64,000 nucleotides of DNA from JAJFJD01 sp965228425 (GTDB taxonomy: Bacteria > Pseudomonadota > Alphaproteobacteria > UBA8366): positions 4,650,001 through 4,714,000 of the forward strand of contig OZ245815.1 of assembly GCA_965228425.1 (NCBI GenBank), written 5' to 3'. This document shows, in pieces, positions 52,492-62,031 of this stretch (positions are counted from its first letter, which is position 1; the number at the start of each line of letters is the position of its first letter). The position numbers and the translations under genes are program-made. The notes under the pieces are model-generated. The model did not search any database. It was not told where the DNA came from and saw only the letters and a list, made by a program, of their open reading frames with translations.

Positions 52492-52677
52492 TTAGACGAG
52501 GATATCGACGAGTTGCCCGTTGCCGGACGCCGACCCGGAACTCAGCGATTGTGCCGCCGACTGGGTCGCTTCCTGAACAAGCGCCACGACCTGTTGATCA
52601 CGCTGTGCCTGCAGTTTGAGCGCCAGGATACTGGTGTCCCGACTCACCGCGAGCGAACTGGCTACTATGTCTGACAT
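52492..52677 (-). CDS. YjfB-like small putative motility protein
   Basis: 61 residues. The pattern of short alternating helices (S-L-A-V-S-R-D-T-S-I-L-A-L-K-L-Q-A-Q-R-D-Q-Q) with Gln/Ala-rich second half and a C-terminal hydrophobic Q-L-V-D-I-L-V resembles the YjfB family of putative motility proteins. There is no flagellar gene nearby, so the link to motility is by family only. Confidence 0.5.
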   Translation of the reverse strand: MSDIVASSLAVSRDTSILALKLQAQRDQQVVALVQEATQSAAQSLSSGSASGNGQLVDILV

Positions 52678-52787
52678 CCGGTTCCGTCCCGTTGCCGTCC
52701 TGCTTAATACATGACGCTTATCGGAATTGGGTTAACAAATCGCTAGGAACGGGCGGCCACCGGCCGCCACCGCAAAATTGCGGGCGC

Positions 52788-53342
52788 CTATTTATCGACG
52801 TCCGCCGCGACCTTCATGCTAATGATCTTGTCAGGATCGTCGACCAGCCCATTGGCGCTGGCCGAGCCCTTCTTGATCTTGTGCACGAATTCCATGCCGT
52901 CGACCACGCGGCCCCATGCGGTGTACTGACCGTCCAAATGCGGCGCATCGGCGAACATGATGAAAAACTGGCTGTTCGCGCTGTTCGGATCGGCCGTCCG
53001 TGCCATCGACAGAACGCCCTCGCCATGCTTGACGTCGTTGAATTCGGCCTTTAGGTCGGGCTTGTCCGAACCGCCGCGACCGGTTCCGGTGGGATCGCCG
53101 GCTTGCGCCATGAAACCATCGATCACGCGATGAAATACGATGCCGTCGTAGAACCCTTCGCGCGCAAGTTCCTTGATGCGTGCGACGTGATTGGGGGCCT
53201 TGTCGGAAAACAGTTCGATGACCACGCGGCCATCTTTGAGTTCGAGATAGATCATGTTTTCTTTATCTGCTGCTATGACGGGACTATGCCACAAACAAAT
53301 GGCAGCGACCGCAATTAAAAAGAAACGTCTGAGAAGCATCAA
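52788..53342 (-). CDS. Periplasmic cyclophilin-type peptidyl-prolyl isomerase
   Basis: 184 residues with a signal peptide ending near S-P-V-I-A-A. The cyclophilin fold is clear: F-H-R-V-I-D-G-F-M-A-Q-A-G-D-P-T-G-T-G near residue 75 with the catalytic Arg, then S-Q-F-F-I-M-F-A near 125 and W-G-R-V-V-D-G-M near 147. It speeds proline isomerisation in exported proteins. It is a single gene, divergent from the alpha/beta hydrolase. Confidence 0.93.
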   Translation of the reverse strand: MMLLRRFFLIAVAAICLWHSPVIAADKENMIYLELKDGRVVIELFSDKAPNHVARIKELAREGFYDGIVFHRVIDGFMAQAGDPTGTGRGGSDKPDLKAEFNDVKHGEGVLSMARTADPNSANSQFFIMFADAPHLDGQYTAWGRVVDGMEFVHKIKKGSASANGLVDDPDKIISMKVAADVDK

Positions 53343-53462
53343 GATGCCTTACGTTGGTTCATCCAATTCGCGCCGACAAAATAAGACATTCGGCCCCCTG
53401 GCGCATCTTCACAAATAGGCTCATGAAACTTTGTCGAAACTGTGACGGAAAGATCCTCGCCT

Positions 53463-54290
53463 ATGCCTGCTGACGGAACCAAGTCCGACCGAAGCGAGAT
53501 CGCGGTGGTAGACCTCGACGGCGTGCGCATCCGCACCCGCCAGAAAGGTGATAGCGGCGATACGGTCCTCTTGCTGCATGGGCTCGGCGGCGACGCGACG
53601 AGTTGGACCCTCAACCAAAAGGCGCTCGCCACCGCGCGCCGGGTTATCGCCATCGATTTGCCGGGGCATGGCGGCTCGTCCCGGTCGATCGGCGACGGTG
53701 GAATCCCGTCGATCGCCCGGCTTATCGCCGACCTGCCGGATGCTCTGAACATCGACCGGTTCGACCTTGTCGGGTTGTCCATGGGAGGGGCGGTCGCGCT
53801 CGAACTCGCGCTGCACCACGGCGACCGGGTGCGCAGCCTGACCTGTGTGAGTTCGGCCGGGTTCGGCGAAGAGATCAACACCGATTTCATCAACGGCTAC
53901 CTGCGCGCCGAAACCATGCAGGCGATGCGGCCGAATATCGCCATCCTGTTTCACGACGACCGCCGCGTGAACGACGCGATGGTCAGCTATGCGGTGATGG
54001 CGCGCCAAAACCCCGAGTTCCGCGCCGGCATCGCGCGTATGACCGAAGCGAATTTTTCCGCGGGAAGGCAACGCTACATCTATACCGACCGGCTGCAGGA
54101 CCTCGCCATGCCGATCCATCTCATCTGGGGACGCCACGACCGGATCGCGCCGCCGGCCCATGCGGAACGGCTAACCTCGACACTGCCGGTCACGATGATC
54201 GAGGATGCTGGGCACATGCCCAACGTCGAAGCCGCAGACGCCTTCAACGACGCACTCCTTCGAATTCTTCAAGACCCCTCGTCGGGCTGA
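53463..54290 (+). CDS. Alpha/beta hydrolase
   Basis: About 275 residues from ATG 53463 (an upstream GTG at 53442 is possible). It shows the oxyanion H-G-L-G-G-D near residue 40, the nucleophile elbow G-L-S-M-G-G near 105, a late Asp in G-R-H-D-R-I-A and the catalytic His in D-A-G-H-M-P-N near 247. The cap domain sits between the elbow and the acid. Substrate unknown; similar proteins act on esters, lactones or C-C bonds. It is divergent from the cyclophilin gene and convergent with the aldolase gene, with overlapping 3' ends of 22 bp. Confidence 0.86.
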   Translation: MPADGTKSDRSEIAVVDLDGVRIRTRQKGDSGDTVLLLHGLGGDATSWTLNQKALATARRVIAIDLPGHGGSSRSIGDGGIPSIARLIADLPDALNIDRFDLVGLSMGGAVALELALHHGDRVRSLTCVSSAGFGEEINTDFINGYLRAETMQAMRPNIAILFHDDRRVNDAMVSYAVMARQNPEFRAGIARMTEANFSAGRQRYIYTDRLQDLAMPIHLIWGRHDRIAPPAHAERLTSTLPVTMIEDAGHMPNVEAADAFNDALLRILQDPSSG

Positions 54291-54931
54291 GCACGGTAGG
54301 TTTGGAATTTTTCCAGGACACGCTCCATTTCATCGGCGGGTAGCAAAACCGGCTCTCCGGCCTGCAGAGCGCGCCAATACTGCGCGGCGAGGGTCTCGAC
54401 CTCGACCGCAAGCGCCAGCGCTTTTGCGAGGGTGTCCCCAAGGGCGATCATGCCATGGTTGGCAAGCAGACAGGCCCGGCGGTCTTGCAGCGCTTTCAGC
54501 GCTTGGTCCGACAGCGCTTGCGTGCCAAAGGTGGCGTAGGGCGCGCATCGGATGGAATCACCGCCTGCGACCGCGACCATGTAGTGAAAAGCGGGAATGT
54601 CGCGATGTAGGCAGGCCAGCGTCGTCGCGAACATGGCATGGGTATGGACGACGGCGCCGGCGTCGCCGCGCGCGTTCAGGATATCCAGGTGAAAGCGCCA
54701 TTCGCTGGAGGGATTCTTCTGCCCCGGCGGCACCGATCCGTCCGCCGCCATGAAGACGATGTCATCCGGCGTCAGACTGTCATACGGCATGCCCGACGGC
54801 GTGATAAGCAGCCCGCCGTCGGCTCGCACACTGATATTGCCGGCGCTGCCTTGGTTGATCCCGAGGGCGTTCATCTTCAGGCAGGCGTCGATGATCTCCT
54901 GCCGAAGGTCTTGGGTATCGCCCGGCATCAC
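54269..54931 (-). CDS. Class II aldolase (Ald2-like, 5-deoxyribulose/5-methylthioribulose-1-phosphate)
   Basis: 220 residues. Zinc-binding histidines are present in V-V-H-T-H-A-M near residue 92 and L-L-A-N-H-G-M near 158, together with the catalytic Glu in the N-x-G-S-A-G-N region. The fold is L-fuculose-1-phosphate-aldolase-like. It overlaps mtnA by four bases, as do the Ald2 genes of the dihydroxyacetone-phosphate shunt described in Rhodospirillum and pathogenic E. coli. There it cleaves 5-(methylthio- or deoxy-)ribulose-1-phosphate to dihydroxyacetone phosphate and an aldehyde. A dehydratase of the MtnB type is the alternative, but no other classical methionine salvage genes are nearby. 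Confidence 0.78.
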   Translation of the reverse strand: MMPGDTQDLRQEIIDACLKMNALGINQGSAGNISVRADGGLLITPSGMPYDSLTPDDIVFMAADGSVPPGQKNPSSEWRFHLDILNARGDAGAVVHTHAMFATTLACLHRDIPAFHYMVAVAGGDSIRCAPYATFGTQALSDQALKALQDRRACLLANHGMIALGDTLAKALALAVEVETLAAQYWRALQAGEPVLLPADEMERVLEKFQTYRAQPDEGS

Positions 54932-56025
54932 GCTTTCGCCCGCTCCGGGAAAAGACCGGCCAAACCGTCGCGGGTGGCCGCCGCGATTCCCCGTTCGGTG
55001 ATCAGGCCGGTCACCAAGCGGCTCGGCGTAACGTCGAAGGCGAAGTTCGCGCAGGCCGACCCGTCGGCCACGATCGAGACTGTTTCGATCGTGCCGTCTC
55101 GCGTTCGCCCGGTCATGTGCGACACCTCTTCAGCGGATCGCTCCTCGATCGGGATCGACGCCACGCCGTCCTCGATCGTCCAATCGATGGTCGGCGACGG
55201 CAGCGCGACATAGAACGGCACGTCGTTGTCGAAGGCCGCAAGCGCCTTTAGATAAGTGCCGATCTTGTTTGCCACGTCACCGCTTGCGGTCGTGCGATCG
55301 GTGCCCGTGATGCATAGATCGACCTCGCCATGCTGCATAAGGTGCCCGCCCACATTGTCGGCGATCACCGTATGCGGCACACCGTGACGCCCTAGTTCCC
55401 AGGCGGTCAGGCTGGCACCCTGGTTGCGCGGCCGGGTTTCATCGACCCAGACATGAACTTTTAACCCGGCGTCATGCGCCTGGTAGATCGGCGACGTAGC
55501 GGTGCCCCAGTCGACGGTGGCAAGCCAGCCGGCGTTGCAATGGGTCAGCACGTTGACCGGCCCGTCCTGCTTCGCCGCCGCCGCGGCCCGGATCAGGGCG
55601 AGGCCGTGTTCGCCGATCTTCCGGTTGATCTCCACGTCTTCGTCGCAAATCGCCGCCGCCCGGGCATAGGCCGCCGCCGTGCGGGCATTCTCGCCGAGCG
55701 GCTCCAGAACGCGGCGCATTTCATCGAGCGCCCAGCGCAGATTCACCGCCGTCGGGCGCGTCCTCCCGAGCCGTTGCAGGGCGGACGACAGCGACGAGTC
55801 GCCGGGATCTTCCTGCATCGCCAGCGCGACACCATAGGCCGCCGTCGCGCCGATCAACGGCGCGCCGCGGACCTGCATGATTTCGATCGCGCGGGCGGCG
55901 TCCTCCACGGAGCGCAGCCCGACCTGCACGAATTCATGCGGTAGCCGGGTCTGGTCGATGATCTCGACCGACCAACCGTCCTCCGCGACCCAAATCGTGC
56001 GATATGCCGTGCCGTCGACCTTCAT
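54928..56025 (-). CDS. mtnA: S-methyl-5-thioribose-1-phosphate isomerase
   Basis: 365 residues, full length. Catalytic Cys is in L-T-H-C-N-A-G-W near residue 161 and catalytic Asp in T-G-T-D-R near 240, where the usual G-A-D-R has Thr for Ala. The conserved N-K-I-G-T-Y follows. It converts 5-methylthioribose-1-phosphate (or 5-deoxyribose-1-phosphate) to the ribulose form in salvage of by-products of S-adenosylmethionine. Overlap with the downstream aldolase couples the two steps. Confidence 0.93.
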   Translation of the reverse strand: MKVDGTAYRTIWVAEDGWSVEIIDQTRLPHEFVQVGLRSVEDAARAIEIMQVRGAPLIGATAAYGVALAMQEDPGDSSLSSALQRLGRTRPTAVNLRWALDEMRRVLEPLGENARTAAAYARAAAICDEDVEINRKIGEHGLALIRAAAAAKQDGPVNVLTHCNAGWLATVDWGTATSPIYQAHDAGLKVHVWVDETRPRNQGASLTAWELGRHGVPHTVIADNVGGHLMQHGEVDLCITGTDRTTASGDVANKIGTYLKALAAFDNDVPFYVALPSPTIDWTIEDGVASIPIEERSAEEVSHMTGRTRDGTIETVSIVADGSACANFAFDVTPSRLVTGLITERGIAAATRDGLAGLFPERAKA

Positions 56026-56029
56026 CCGA

Positions 56030-57787
56030 CTAATACCCCAGCGTTAACGCGTCGGGCCGGCGCGGATCGGACGCTCCGTACAAGACCCCATCGACCCGCA
56101 TGATCGATTGCAGGCTGCCCATCGGCCGCCCTTGTTTCAACGTATGCCCCTTCGCCTGCAGGAGGCGTTGCGTATCGGGGCTCACCCCTTCTTCGATGCG
56201 TAACGTATCCGGCAACCATTGATGATGAATTCGCGGCGCATGCGTCGCCTCGGCGATGTTCATCTTGTGGTCGATCACGTTGATCAGGAGTTGCAGCACA
56301 GTGGTTATGATCCGGCTGCCGCCGGGACTGCCGGTGGCCAGCAGAACCTCGCCATCCTTCAACACGATGGTCGGGCTCATCGAACTCAACGGCCGCTTGC
56401 CGCCGCCGACCGCATTGGCATCGCCGCCGATCAAGCCATAGGCGTTCGGCACGCCGGGCTTGGCCGAGAAATCGCCCATTTCATTGTTCAGCAGGATGCC
56501 GGTCCCCGCCGCGACAATTCCGGTGCCGTAGCTGAAGTTCAGCGTATACGTATTCGACACGGTATTCCCGAACCGGTCCATCACGGAGTAATGGGTCGTG
56601 TTCGGCCCTTCATGCGGCAGCGGGTCGCCAGGCAGGATATCGGTGGACGGTGTTGCCTTTTCCAGGTCGATTCCGCGCCGCAAAACCGCCGCGTAATCCT
56701 TGGACACCAAGCCGATTACCGGCACCTTCCAATATCCCGGATCGCCCAAATGTTTCGACCGGTCCGCATAGGCGCGTTTCATGGCCTCCGCCATCACGTG
56801 CAGTCCGCGGGCGCTGTTATGTCCCAACGCGGCCAGATCGTATGCCTCGAGTATGTTGAGGATTTGCACGATATGAACGCCGCCGGAACTCGGCGGCGGC
56901 ATGGAACGAATTTCATACCCGCGGTATGTGCCGCGTATGGCCTCCCGCTCGACCGGCGCGTAGCCCGCCAGATCCTCGAGCGCGATGATGCCGTCGTTGG
57001 CCTCCATCTCAGCCACGATGCGCTTGGCGATCGCACCGCGATAGAACGCGTTGGGACCCTCTTCGGAGATCGCCGTGAGCGACCCGAACAAATCACTCTG
57101 GACCAGCCGGTCACCGGCCTTGAGCGGTGTATTGTCCTCGCCGAAAAAGATCTTCCGGGTCGCCGCCGACCGCGCAAGGCGCTTCTTGCGCCGTTCCAAC
57201 TGGCGCGCCATGTCGTCGCTGACAAGGAAGCCGTCGCCCGCCAGCCGAAGCGCCGGGGCCATCACGTCCTTCAATGTCATGGTGCCGTATTTTCGAAGCG
57301 CCAGCGTCAGACCGGCCACGGTACCGGGAATGCCGACTGCCTTGTGGCTGTACCGGAATGACTCTTTATCGACATTGCCGTCCGCATCGAGATACATATC
57401 ACGGGTTGCCGCCGCCGGGGCGGTCTCGCGGTAATCGATGGCAACGGTTCGGCCCGTCTTGGCATCATGGATCATCATGAACCCGCCGCCGCCGAGATTG
57501 CCGGCCCGCGGCAGCGTCGCCGCGAGCGCAAATCCCACCGCCACCGCCGCATCCACCGCATTGCCGCCGCGCTGGAGGATGTCCAATCCGACCCTCGTTG
57601 CGTTCGCTTCCTGGGTCGCCACCATGCCGGCCCGGCCCAGAACCGGATGGACGCGGTCCTCGCCCGTACGGAACCCGTCGGTCTGTGCATAAACAGCGCT
57701 GCAGCTGAAAAGAACGATGGAAACGAGAAGAACAAGCGTACGCATTATGCTGGAGGCCATCATACGTACAACGCCCACAATAGACAT
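56030..57787 (-). CDS. ggt: Gamma-glutamyltransferase (periplasmic)
   Basis: About 585 residues from ATG complement 57787, chosen for a GGTGAG site six bases before it; later ATGs before the signal peptide are possible. A signal peptide ends near S-A-V-Y-A-Q. The autocleavage/nucleophile Thr is in N-T-T-H-Y-S-V near residue 390, and G-S-P-G-G-S-R-I-I near 490 is the substrate loop. The precursor splits into two subunits and hydrolyses glutathione or transfers gamma-glutamyl groups. It is four bases from mtnA but not obviously functionally linked. Confidence 0.92.
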   Translation of the reverse strand: MSIVGVVRMMASSIMRTLVLLVSIVLFSCSAVYAQTDGFRTGEDRVHPVLGRAGMVATQEANATRVGLDILQRGGNAVDAAVAVGFALAATLPRAGNLGGGGFMMIHDAKTGRTVAIDYRETAPAAATRDMYLDADGNVDKESFRYSHKAVGIPGTVAGLTLALRKYGTMTLKDVMAPALRLAGDGFLVSDDMARQLERRKKRLARSAATRKIFFGEDNTPLKAGDRLVQSDLFGSLTAISEEGPNAFYRGAIAKRIVAEMEANDGIIALEDLAGYAPVEREAIRGTYRGYEIRSMPPPSSGGVHIVQILNILEAYDLAALGHNSARGLHVMAEAMKRAYADRSKHLGDPGYWKVPVIGLVSKDYAAVLRRGIDLEKATPSTDILPGDPLPHEGPNTTHYSVMDRFGNTVSNTYTLNFSYGTGIVAAGTGILLNNEMGDFSAKPGVPNAYGLIGGDANAVGGGKRPLSSMSPTIVLKDGEVLLATGSPGGSRIITTVLQLLINVIDHKMNIAEATHAPRIHHQWLPDTLRIEEGVSPDTQRLLQAKGHTLKQGRPMGSLQSIMRVDGVLYGASDPRRPDALTLGY

Positions 57788-57880
57788 ACGCTGCTCACCA
57801 GCGGGAATGGGGTCACACCTCCACCGGCGTTGTTGAACAGTATGATGCATTGATTTCATTTAATTTTCCCGTCCAACGGC

Positions 57881-59056
57881 TTACAGAACGCCTTGCACCG
57901 CATTCACGAAGATCGTACGTAAATCGTCGGCGGTCAGCGGTTTTGGGTTGCCTGGACGTGTCGGGTCGTCATACGCAAGCTGCGCGACCGCGTCGGCACG
58001 ATCGTCCGGCACGCCGATATCCGCGAGAGAATTCGGGATTTCCAATGTCTTACGAAATTCCAGGATGAAGGCGGTGAGCGCGTCCACATCGTTGCCGGCC
58101 GCACCGAGAAATCGCATAACCTGTTGAGCTTGCTGGCCGATTACATCGGCATTGTGCTGCAACACATAGGGCAGAACCACCGCGTTCGTGAGGCCATGAT
58201 GGGTGCCGTACAGGCTGCCGACCGCGTGGCTGATCGCATGGACACCGCCCAAGCCTTTCTGGAAGGCGGTCGCCCCCATGGACGCCGCCGCCAAAACATG
58301 GCTTCGCGCCCGAATATCGTCGCCGTATGCGTACGCGACGGGCAACCATTCTGCCAACAACCGCATGCCTTCGAGCGCGATCCCGTCGGCAAGCGGATGA
58401 TATCCGGGGGCACAATACGCTTCGAAGTTATGAATAAAGGCATCCAGCCCGGTGGCGGCCGTCAAGGCCGGCGGCAAGGCCAGGGTCGTCTTGGGGTCGT
58501 CGATCACGGTTTTCGCCATCATGGCGGGGTGAAAGATGACCCGCTTTCGCCCGTCGGCGTCGTCCGCGATGATGGCCGCCCGCCCGACTTCCGATCCGGT
58601 GCCCGCCGTCGTCGGCACCGCAATGATGGGCGCAATCGATCGCGTATCGGCGCGCGACCAGTTGTCGCCGACATCCTCGAAATCGCCGATTGGCCGCGAC
58701 TGCCCCGTCATGAAGGCGATTGCCTTGCCCGCATCGAGCGCACTGCCGCCGCCAAACGCAATCACGCCGTCATGCTTGCCGGCCCGGAATGCGACCACAC
58801 CGGCATTTACGTTAGAATCCCGCGGGTTTGGCTGAACGTCCGAAAAGACCGCAAGATCGAGAGCCTGCTTACCAGCAGCATCGACGACGTCCTGCACCAG
58901 CGGCAACCCGGCCAACCCCGGATCGGTCACAAGCAATGGCCGTTTTAGCCCGAGCTCTGCGCAGACCGCCGGCAATTCGGCGAGGCGGCCCGGCCCGAAC
59001 CGGACACTCGTCGGGTAATTCCAGTTGCCCGTGAGGGTCTCAGCGTCGATCTGCAT
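57881..59056 (-). CDS. Iron-containing alcohol dehydrogenase
   Basis: About 391 residues from ATG complement 59056; the longer frame lacks a sensible start. The family nucleotide loop G-G-G-S-A-L-D-A-G-K near residue 100 is present, followed by P-T-T-A-G-T-G-S-E-V near 148 and the iron-binding region D-A-F-I-H-N-F-E-A-Y near 207. The C-terminal G-x-x-H-x-x-x-H motif (G-G-V-H-A-I-S-H-A-V-G) near 268 completes the iron site. It oxidises or reduces a small alcohol/aldehyde; the neighbours hint at an amine or polyamine-derived alcohol, but this is not certain. Confidence 0.9.
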   Translation of the reverse strand: MQIDAETLTGNWNYPTSVRFGPGRLAELPAVCAELGLKRPLLVTDPGLAGLPLVQDVVDAAGKQALDLAVFSDVQPNPRDSNVNAGVVAFRAGKHDGVIAFGGGSALDAGKAIAFMTGQSRPIGDFEDVGDNWSRADTRSIAPIIAVPTTAGTGSEVGRAAIIADDADGRKRVIFHPAMMAKTVIDDPKTTLALPPALTAATGLDAFIHNFEAYCAPGYHPLADGIALEGMRLLAEWLPVAYAYGDDIRARSHVLAAASMGATAFQKGLGGVHAISHAVGSLYGTHHGLTNAVVLPYVLQHNADVIGQQAQQVMRFLGAAGNDVDALTAFILEFRKTLEIPNSLADIGVPDDRADAVAQLAYDDPTRPGNPKPLTADDLRTIFVNAVQGVL

Positions 59057-59091
59057 TCTTAGCCCGTTTAATCGGCTTGAACCGCGTTCGC

Positions 59092-60456
59092 CTAGCCGCG
59101 CTCGAAGGTGCGGCGCAATTCCCAATCGGTGACCCGGCGGTCGTATTCGCTCTGCTCCCAGCGTCCGGTGTGCAGGTAATGCTCGACGACGTCATGCCCC
59201 AAAACATCGCGCAGAATCGATGATTTCTCCAGCGCCGCCAACGCTTCCCGCAAGGTTCGCGGCACGTCGTCGACGTTGTCCATTTCATAGATATTGCCGG
59301 AAATGGCGGGTTCCAGCTCCAACTCATTCTCGATGCCGTAGAGGCCGGCCGCCACCGTCGCGGCGAAGGCGAGATACGGGTTCACATCAGCGCCGGGAAT
59401 CCGGCATTCAACCCGCAACGCCGGACCGTGCCCGACCGTCCGGAATCCGGCGGTGCGGTTGTCCCGGCTCCACGCCGCCTTGGTCGGCGCGAAGGATCCC
59501 GCCTGGAATCGTTTGTAGGAGTTGATGAAAGGCGCATAGAAATAGGTCACATCGCGCACCAGCGCGAGTTGTCCGGCAAGGTAGTGGCGAAACAGCGGGG
59601 ACATGCCGTCTTCCGCTTTTTCATCATAAAACAACGCCTTATCACTCGCTGCGTCCCACAGCGACGAATGTAGATGACAACTGTTGCCGGCCAATTCCAG
59701 GTTCCACTTGGCCATGAACGTGATCGCCTTGCCTTGGCCGTAGGCGATTTCCTTAGCCCCGTTCTTATAGATCGAATGGCGATCCGCCATTTCCAGGGCT
59801 TCGGCATACTGCAGGTTGATCTCCTCCTGCCCGGGACCCCATTCGCCCTTCGAAAACTCGACCGGCACCGCGGCACCATCCATGCCGTTGCGGATGGCGC
59901 GGATCAGGTCCTCTTCCTTCGTGGTCTGGAAGATGTGGTAGTCCTCGATATACCAGCCCGCTGTCTTCAGGTCCTGATAGTTCTTTTCGCGCGCAGACTC
60001 GTACGTCTCATCGAACACGTACAGCTCGAGTTCGGACCCCATCTTGACGGTAAAGCCCATATCGCGGGCGCGCGCCAGTTGCTTCTTGAGCATCGAGCGC
60101 GGCGCATGCGGCAAATCCACCCCGTGATGGTCCTGGCAATCGGCCATCACCAGCGCGGTCGCCTCGAGCCACGGAATCCGGCGCAAGGTGGCGAGATCCG
60201 GCTTCAGGGCAAAATCCCCATACCCGGTGTCCCAAGACGCCGCCTGGTAGCCCGGCACGGGTTCCATATCCATGTCGACGGTCAGCAGGTAATCGCAGAC
60301 ATGCATCTCGTCGAGGCATCTCTCGACGAAGAACCGCCCGGTGACACGCTTGCCGATCAATCGCCCCTGCATATCGGGAAAACAGACGAGCACGGTGTCG
60401 ATCAACCCGCTCTCGACATCGGCCCGCAGGCCGGGAACATCCAAATTGCCGCTCAT
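59092..60456 (-). CDS. Glutamine synthetase-family protein (gamma-glutamylpolyamine synthetase/PuuA-like)
   Basis: 454 residues. GS-family motifs are present: E-L-E-L-Y-V near residue 140 (metal Glu), A-G-N-S-C-H-L-H-S-S-L near 260 (ammonium/metal His), A-P-T-K-A-A-W-S-R-D-N-R near 325 and E-C-R-I-P-G-A-D near 350. It is longer and more divergent than GlnA and matches the GlnT/PuuA group that ligates glutamate to amines such as putrescine or ethanolamine. It lies between an alcohol dehydrogenase and an aldehyde dehydrogenase gene, as expected for an amine-use pathway. Confidence 0.88.
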   Translation of the reverse strand: MSGNLDVPGLRADVESGLIDTVLVCFPDMQGRLIGKRVTGRFFVERCLDEMHVCDYLLTVDMDMEPVPGYQAASWDTGYGDFALKPDLATLRRIPWLEATALVMADCQDHHGVDLPHAPRSMLKKQLARARDMGFTVKMGSELELYVFDETYESAREKNYQDLKTAGWYIEDYHIFQTTKEEDLIRAIRNGMDGAAVPVEFSKGEWGPGQEEINLQYAEALEMADRHSIYKNGAKEIAYGQGKAITFMAKWNLELAGNSCHLHSSLWDAASDKALFYDEKAEDGMSPLFRHYLAGQLALVRDVTYFYAPFINSYKRFQAGSFAPTKAAWSRDNRTAGFRTVGHGPALRVECRIPGADVNPYLAFAATVAAGLYGIENELELEPAISGNIYEMDNVDDVPRTLREALAALEKSSILRDVLGHDVVEHYLHTGRWEQSEYDRRVTDWELRRTFERG

Positions 60457-60469
60457 TACCGCTCCCTGG

Positions 60470-61858
60470 TCAATTCAATCGCAAATGGAAGGATTTCGGG
60501 CGTGTCAGCTGTTCATATCCTACCCGGGAAAGGGTGCATCCGCGACCGGAGTTCTTGACGCCCGTCCAGGCGAGCGCCGGATCGAGATAATCGCACCGGT
60601 TCATGAACCAGGTTCCCGTTTCGACCTCGTCCCCGATATGCTTGGCCGCCGCGACATCCTGCGTCCAGACGGATGCCGTCAGGCCGTAATCGCTGTCGTT
60701 CATCAGGGCGATGGCCTCGTCATCCGACCCGACCGGCATGATCCCGACGACGGGTCCGAATGTCTCCTCCCGCATGATCCGCATATCATGGCTGACATCG
60801 ATCAGGACCTGCGGTGCGATGTAAGGCGATCCGGGCGCCGCCGCCGGAAAACCGCCGCTGTCGATCAAGGGACGCGCACCGGCGGATATCGCGCTTTCCG
60901 TATGTACGCGTACTTCTTCCGCAAGAGAGGTGCGAGCCATAGGGCCAAGATTTACTTCGTTTTCAAGAGGATTCCCAAGGTTGTATTGCTTTACTAAATC
61001 AGCGTACGCATCGACGAATTTCTGAAAAATCGGCTTTTGTACGTAAATTCGTTCAATCCCGCAGCAGGATTGGCCGCTGTTGAAGAACGCTCCATCCACG
61101 AGCGTCTCGACCGCAAGGTCCAGATCCGCGTCGGCGCGGACATAGGCCGGATCTTTACCGCCCAGCTCGAGCCCGGTTCCCGCGAAGCGGTCTGACAAGG
61201 CATGCTGCACCGCCCGACCGCCGGCAACCGACCCGGTAAAGGCGACGAAGCCGATACCGTCCTGCGCCATCAGTGTGGCCGCTTTCGCGTGGTCCAAGTA
61301 AAGGTACTGGAACACCCCATCCGGCAAACCAGCTTTGGCAAAGGCCGCGGCGAACCGTTCGGCCGTCAGCGGGGTCTGGTGCGACGGTTTGAGGATCACG
61401 GCGTTTCCGGCGGCAAGGGCGGGAATGATCGAATTGACGGAAGTCAGATACGGGTAATTCCATGGCGCGAGGACGAAAACCACGCCATGCGGTTCGCGGC
61501 GGATGAACCGTTCGAAGCCGTCCATCGGTGCCGCCGCGATGTCGGCTAAAGCATCCGGCGCGATCTCGATCATATGCCGCGCGCGTTCCTCGAATCCCCG
61601 AACCTCGCCCGGCGCCTGACTGATCGGCCGGCCCATCTGCCAGGTCAACTCCTCGGCAATCGCCGGGGCGTCGGCGACGAAGGCGTCCACCGCATCGCTC
61701 AAAACGCGCAATCGCGCCGCCAGGCCCGCCGCGCGCCAGCCGCGTTGCGCTGCTTGCGCACGGTCCAGCGCCGTCGCTACGTCGGCATCTCCGGCGAGCG
61801 GACGCTCGGCGTAAACGCGCCCATCGACCGGTGAAATCGTCTGAAATACTTCGGCCAC
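60470..61858 (-). CDS. NAD(P)-dependent aldehyde dehydrogenase
   Basis: 462 residues. The proton-shuttling Glu is in G-L-E-L-G-G-K-D near residue 230-236 and the catalytic Cys in N-S-G-Q-S-C-C-G near 266. NAD binding is marked by F-T-G-S-V-A-G-G-R near 206, and P-W-N-Y-P is near 133. It would oxidise an aldehyde such as gamma-glutamyl-aminobutyraldehyde in step with the upstream synthetase homologue. The gene starts the minus-strand run ALDH, PuuA-like, ADH, and is divergent from glpK. Confidence 0.92.
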   Translation of the reverse strand: MAEVFQTISPVDGRVYAERPLAGDADVATALDRAQAAQRGWRAAGLAARLRVLSDAVDAFVADAPAIAEELTWQMGRPISQAPGEVRGFEERARHMIEIAPDALADIAAAPMDGFERFIRREPHGVVFVLAPWNYPYLTSVNSIIPALAAGNAVILKPSHQTPLTAERFAAAFAKAGLPDGVFQYLYLDHAKAATLMAQDGIGFVAFTGSVAGGRAVQHALSDRFAGTGLELGGKDPAYVRADADLDLAVETLVDGAFFNSGQSCCGIERIYVQKPIFQKFVDAYADLVKQYNLGNPLENEVNLGPMARTSLAEEVRVHTESAISAGARPLIDSGGFPAAAPGSPYIAPQVLIDVSHDMRIMREETFGPVVGIMPVGSDDEAIALMNDSDYGLTASVWTQDVAAAKHIGDEVETGTWFMNRCDYLDPALAWTGVKNSGRGCTLSRVGYEQLTRPKSFHLRLN

Positions 61859-62031
61859 TTCGGTATCCTCATTCGCGGCACGATCCCTGCGGCGCGGCCG
61901 CCGGGTAAGCGTGCAACCTTGATATCACCTCGCCCGGACGGCGGGAAAGGGCATTCTCTAGGCTGACAAAACGGGCATGCTCTGCAACGATGAACGCTCC
62001 AACGCCGCACGAACACGGGAGGCATCAGGCC

